Below, in pieces: positions 62,256 to 64,000 of a stretch of 64,000 bases of DNA. Every line of letters starts with the position of its first letter. Within the stretch, counting starts at the first letter, position 1. The notes under the pieces were generated by a model. The model saw nothing but the letters and a program-made list of their open reading frames with translations, was not told the DNA's origin and made no database searches. Source of the DNA: Corella eumyota (Eukaryota > Chordata > Ascidiacea > Phlebobranchia > Corellidae); the NCBI GenBank assembly GCA_963082875.1, contig OY720098.1, positions 8,184,001 through 8,248,000 of the forward strand, written 5' to 3'. A program made the translations under genes and the position numbers.

Positions 62256-62891
62256 GTTTGTTGACCTAACACCAACATTAACATGTTAAGGCTGACCATG
62301 AACATTGCTGTTGCGAAATAAAGTGGATACCAAAGTCTGTAATAGATTTTAATACTGCGCCGAGAGATACCAGCTCGGCTTATAACATACTCTAGCATTC
62401 TAGTTCAATTTTAGGTTAGCCTATGTAACTTTCTGTACCTATCACGTTAAGAAATCGCTCCTTGATATTGCTTACATGAAAATCACACGCATATGCTTGG
62501 TCCCAACTGTGAAAATCCCTTGTACATAACCAAAGTCACTTATTGTAAGCTCAGCAGTGCTGGCTCAAGGACGCTTTTATGTCCTGTTTTAATTTTTTTA
62601 ATTTATGGCGCCCGTTTCTTGATGTTGCGGACAGCTTTTGTGGATATTGATTTATTTTTTATAAAATGGAATGCTTAACTCATTCAGTCCAGGTGATCGT
62701 TCGTTTTCTATTTAATTTTATTGCGATGTGCCTTCTAGTTTTGTAATTTGCATTTGACGTCTACAAGTACTGTAATGTCCAATCACTGGTTTTATTTTAT
62801 CAGTACATATTTGATTTTTGAATGTCGATTTTTAATCTTATATTGCATGTCGATACGTTTTTTATTTGCTATTTTTTGTTGTTTATTTCAG

Positions 62892-62997
62892 CACACCAAA
62901 TATTGCAGTCAACATGGACATGATTAAAATACATGAGCATGCATTACCTATACAGTTCTACATGTTCAATGTTTGTACAAAAGTTACACAAGTTTAA
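62892..62997 (+). CDS. SoxB1: Possible alternative terminal exon of SoxB1
   Basis: Behind a good acceptor (gtttatttcag, ending 62891) an open frame of 34 codons plus stop continues in exactly the phase that results if the donor at 62252 (CACAT|GTAAGT) is used. The canonical Met-stop would then be replaced by Ile and a new tail beginning TPNIAVNMDMIKIHEH. This is suggestive but could be chance in a 3' UTR, and no homologous SoxB1 tail is known to me. Confidence 0.3.
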
Positions 62998-63505
62998 ATT
63001 ATTTTTTATATAACACATACAGGTGTGTCTGAGTAGATATTTTACACTTTAATTCTTCATAGCAAAAACCAATCGTAAATAGTAGATGCTTAATAATAAT
63101 TTTGCACTGTATGCACAACTTCAAACAATTCTTCATAAGAACAATTCAAAACTTCATGTAAATTCAGTAATCTTTACATTTGTTACTTCAAAAAAACTTT
63201 TAAATTCTTCAAATCAAATATCAAGTTGCTTTTAACGGCTTATTTATTTGTTTTCACTGTTTTGTGTGCTTGTCGTTGAGACCAGCATTTTTATCGCCCT
63301 TACACGTACTGCTTTTGTTGTTTCAATATAAACTTGATGCCACAACATTAACTCATAATTATAACAAAAGAACCAACAATTTTTGTATACCCTTGGTTAA
63401 TTTTTGTTGTTTTTTTTTCTCTGTTTAATCGAAGCACCCTATGGTTTATTGTTTTGTTTGTATGTTTTGCTGTTGAGCAGCCTAAATAGCAAGTTGTAGA
63501 AACCA

Positions 63506-63511
63506 AATAAA
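63506..63511 (+). terminator. Polyadenylation signal of SoxB1
   Basis: AATAAA about 1.25 kb after the SoxB1 stop, inside AACCAAATAAAAAAATTATA. It is the first canonical signal found in the presumed long 3' UTR. Confidence 0.6.
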
Positions 63512-64000
63512 AAAATTATAACAAAAGAACTGGTGTGTTTAATCGGCCATTGAATAAAAAATTAAACTTGAACAATAGGTAACAAGGTATACACATTGTT
63601 GCAAAAACGAAAATAAAACAATTTTACTACTCAAGGTAGATCTCGTATAGTAAAAGTTATAAAATAGCTCCAAAGGGAAAGTAGTTTTCAGCAAGATGGT
63701 CGTTATGCCTATAACCAAAGAACAAACCGTGACGGTAAACATAAATGCTTTTAAAGTGGGTCCCAATATAACTAAAGTATTACTGGCAATTTTACACATA
63801 AAAATAAATTCTTTAAAAAGTACATATGCATAAACTTCCAGGAATTAAGCATATAAGAATAAAAAATACCCAACATTATTATCCAGTCTTGTTCAAGTTA
63901 TTTTAAATTAAAATCTAGCAAAAATAATAAGGTGACATATTTCTGGTCAAATTAAGTCGAAGTAAATTTAAGTACATCTGCTTAGATGCATGGTATTAAA
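63512..64000. other. Non-coding right end
   Basis: AT-rich sequence after SoxB1. An 86-codon minus-strand frame (63539-63799) is hydrophobic and lacks homology. Nothing recognised. Confidence 0.5.

Overview
The window looks like chromosomal DNA of a tunicate, most likely a Ciona species. It is strongly AT-rich, genes are compact with many introns of roughly 60-900 bp, all the proteins are chordate/metazoan, and the last gene is a SoxB1 factor. I identified genes by rebuilding exons in phase and comparing the translations with human families from memory. No database search was possible.

Layout. 1-6877 is a satellite of about 311-313 bp units, organised into two essentially identical 3123-bp ten-unit blocks. 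Its right flank holds a decayed inverted unit, a tRNA-like sequence, a separate 122-134 bp tandem repeat, a palindromic 53-bp dimer and two old units of the same satellite family (to about 9190). Then come NUP35 (-), RPL27 (-), TDP2 (+), an SLC38-type amino-acid transporter (+), ANKRD40 (-, with a tRNA-derived SINE in an intron), HDAC8 (-, intronless), CFAP221 (+), a large ankyrin/coiled-coil gene (-), CTDSPL2 (-) and a Golgi-type carbohydrate sulfotransferase (-). From 45.4 to 60.1 kb I find no convincing gene. This stretch leads into SoxB1 (+, 60132-62255), has several GC-richer islands and probably holds distal regulatory DNA.

Gene relations. RPL27/TDP2 and HDAC8/CFAP221 are divergent pairs that could share promoters. 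CFAP221 and the ankyrin gene converge tail to tail. HDAC8-ANKRD40 and, less surely, RPL27-NUP35 are close same-strand pairs whose downstream member has a strong 3' splice acceptor in its leader. That fits the spliced-leader trans-splicing and operons known in Ciona. CFAP221 is a motile-cilium (central apparatus) protein. The functions are otherwise unrelated (nuclear pore, ribosome, DNA repair, transport, deacetylation, phosphatase, sulfation, neural/ectodermal transcription factor).

Most notable for follow-up: the nested higher-order satellite and its fossil relatives nearby, a predicted 1339-residue fusion of Ubl-ankyrin with FxxW(L/M/V)xxK-repeat coiled coil, and a possible alternative C-terminal exon of SoxB1 whose splice donor overlaps the stop codon. 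No LTR element, retrovirus-like element or CRISPR array was recognised.
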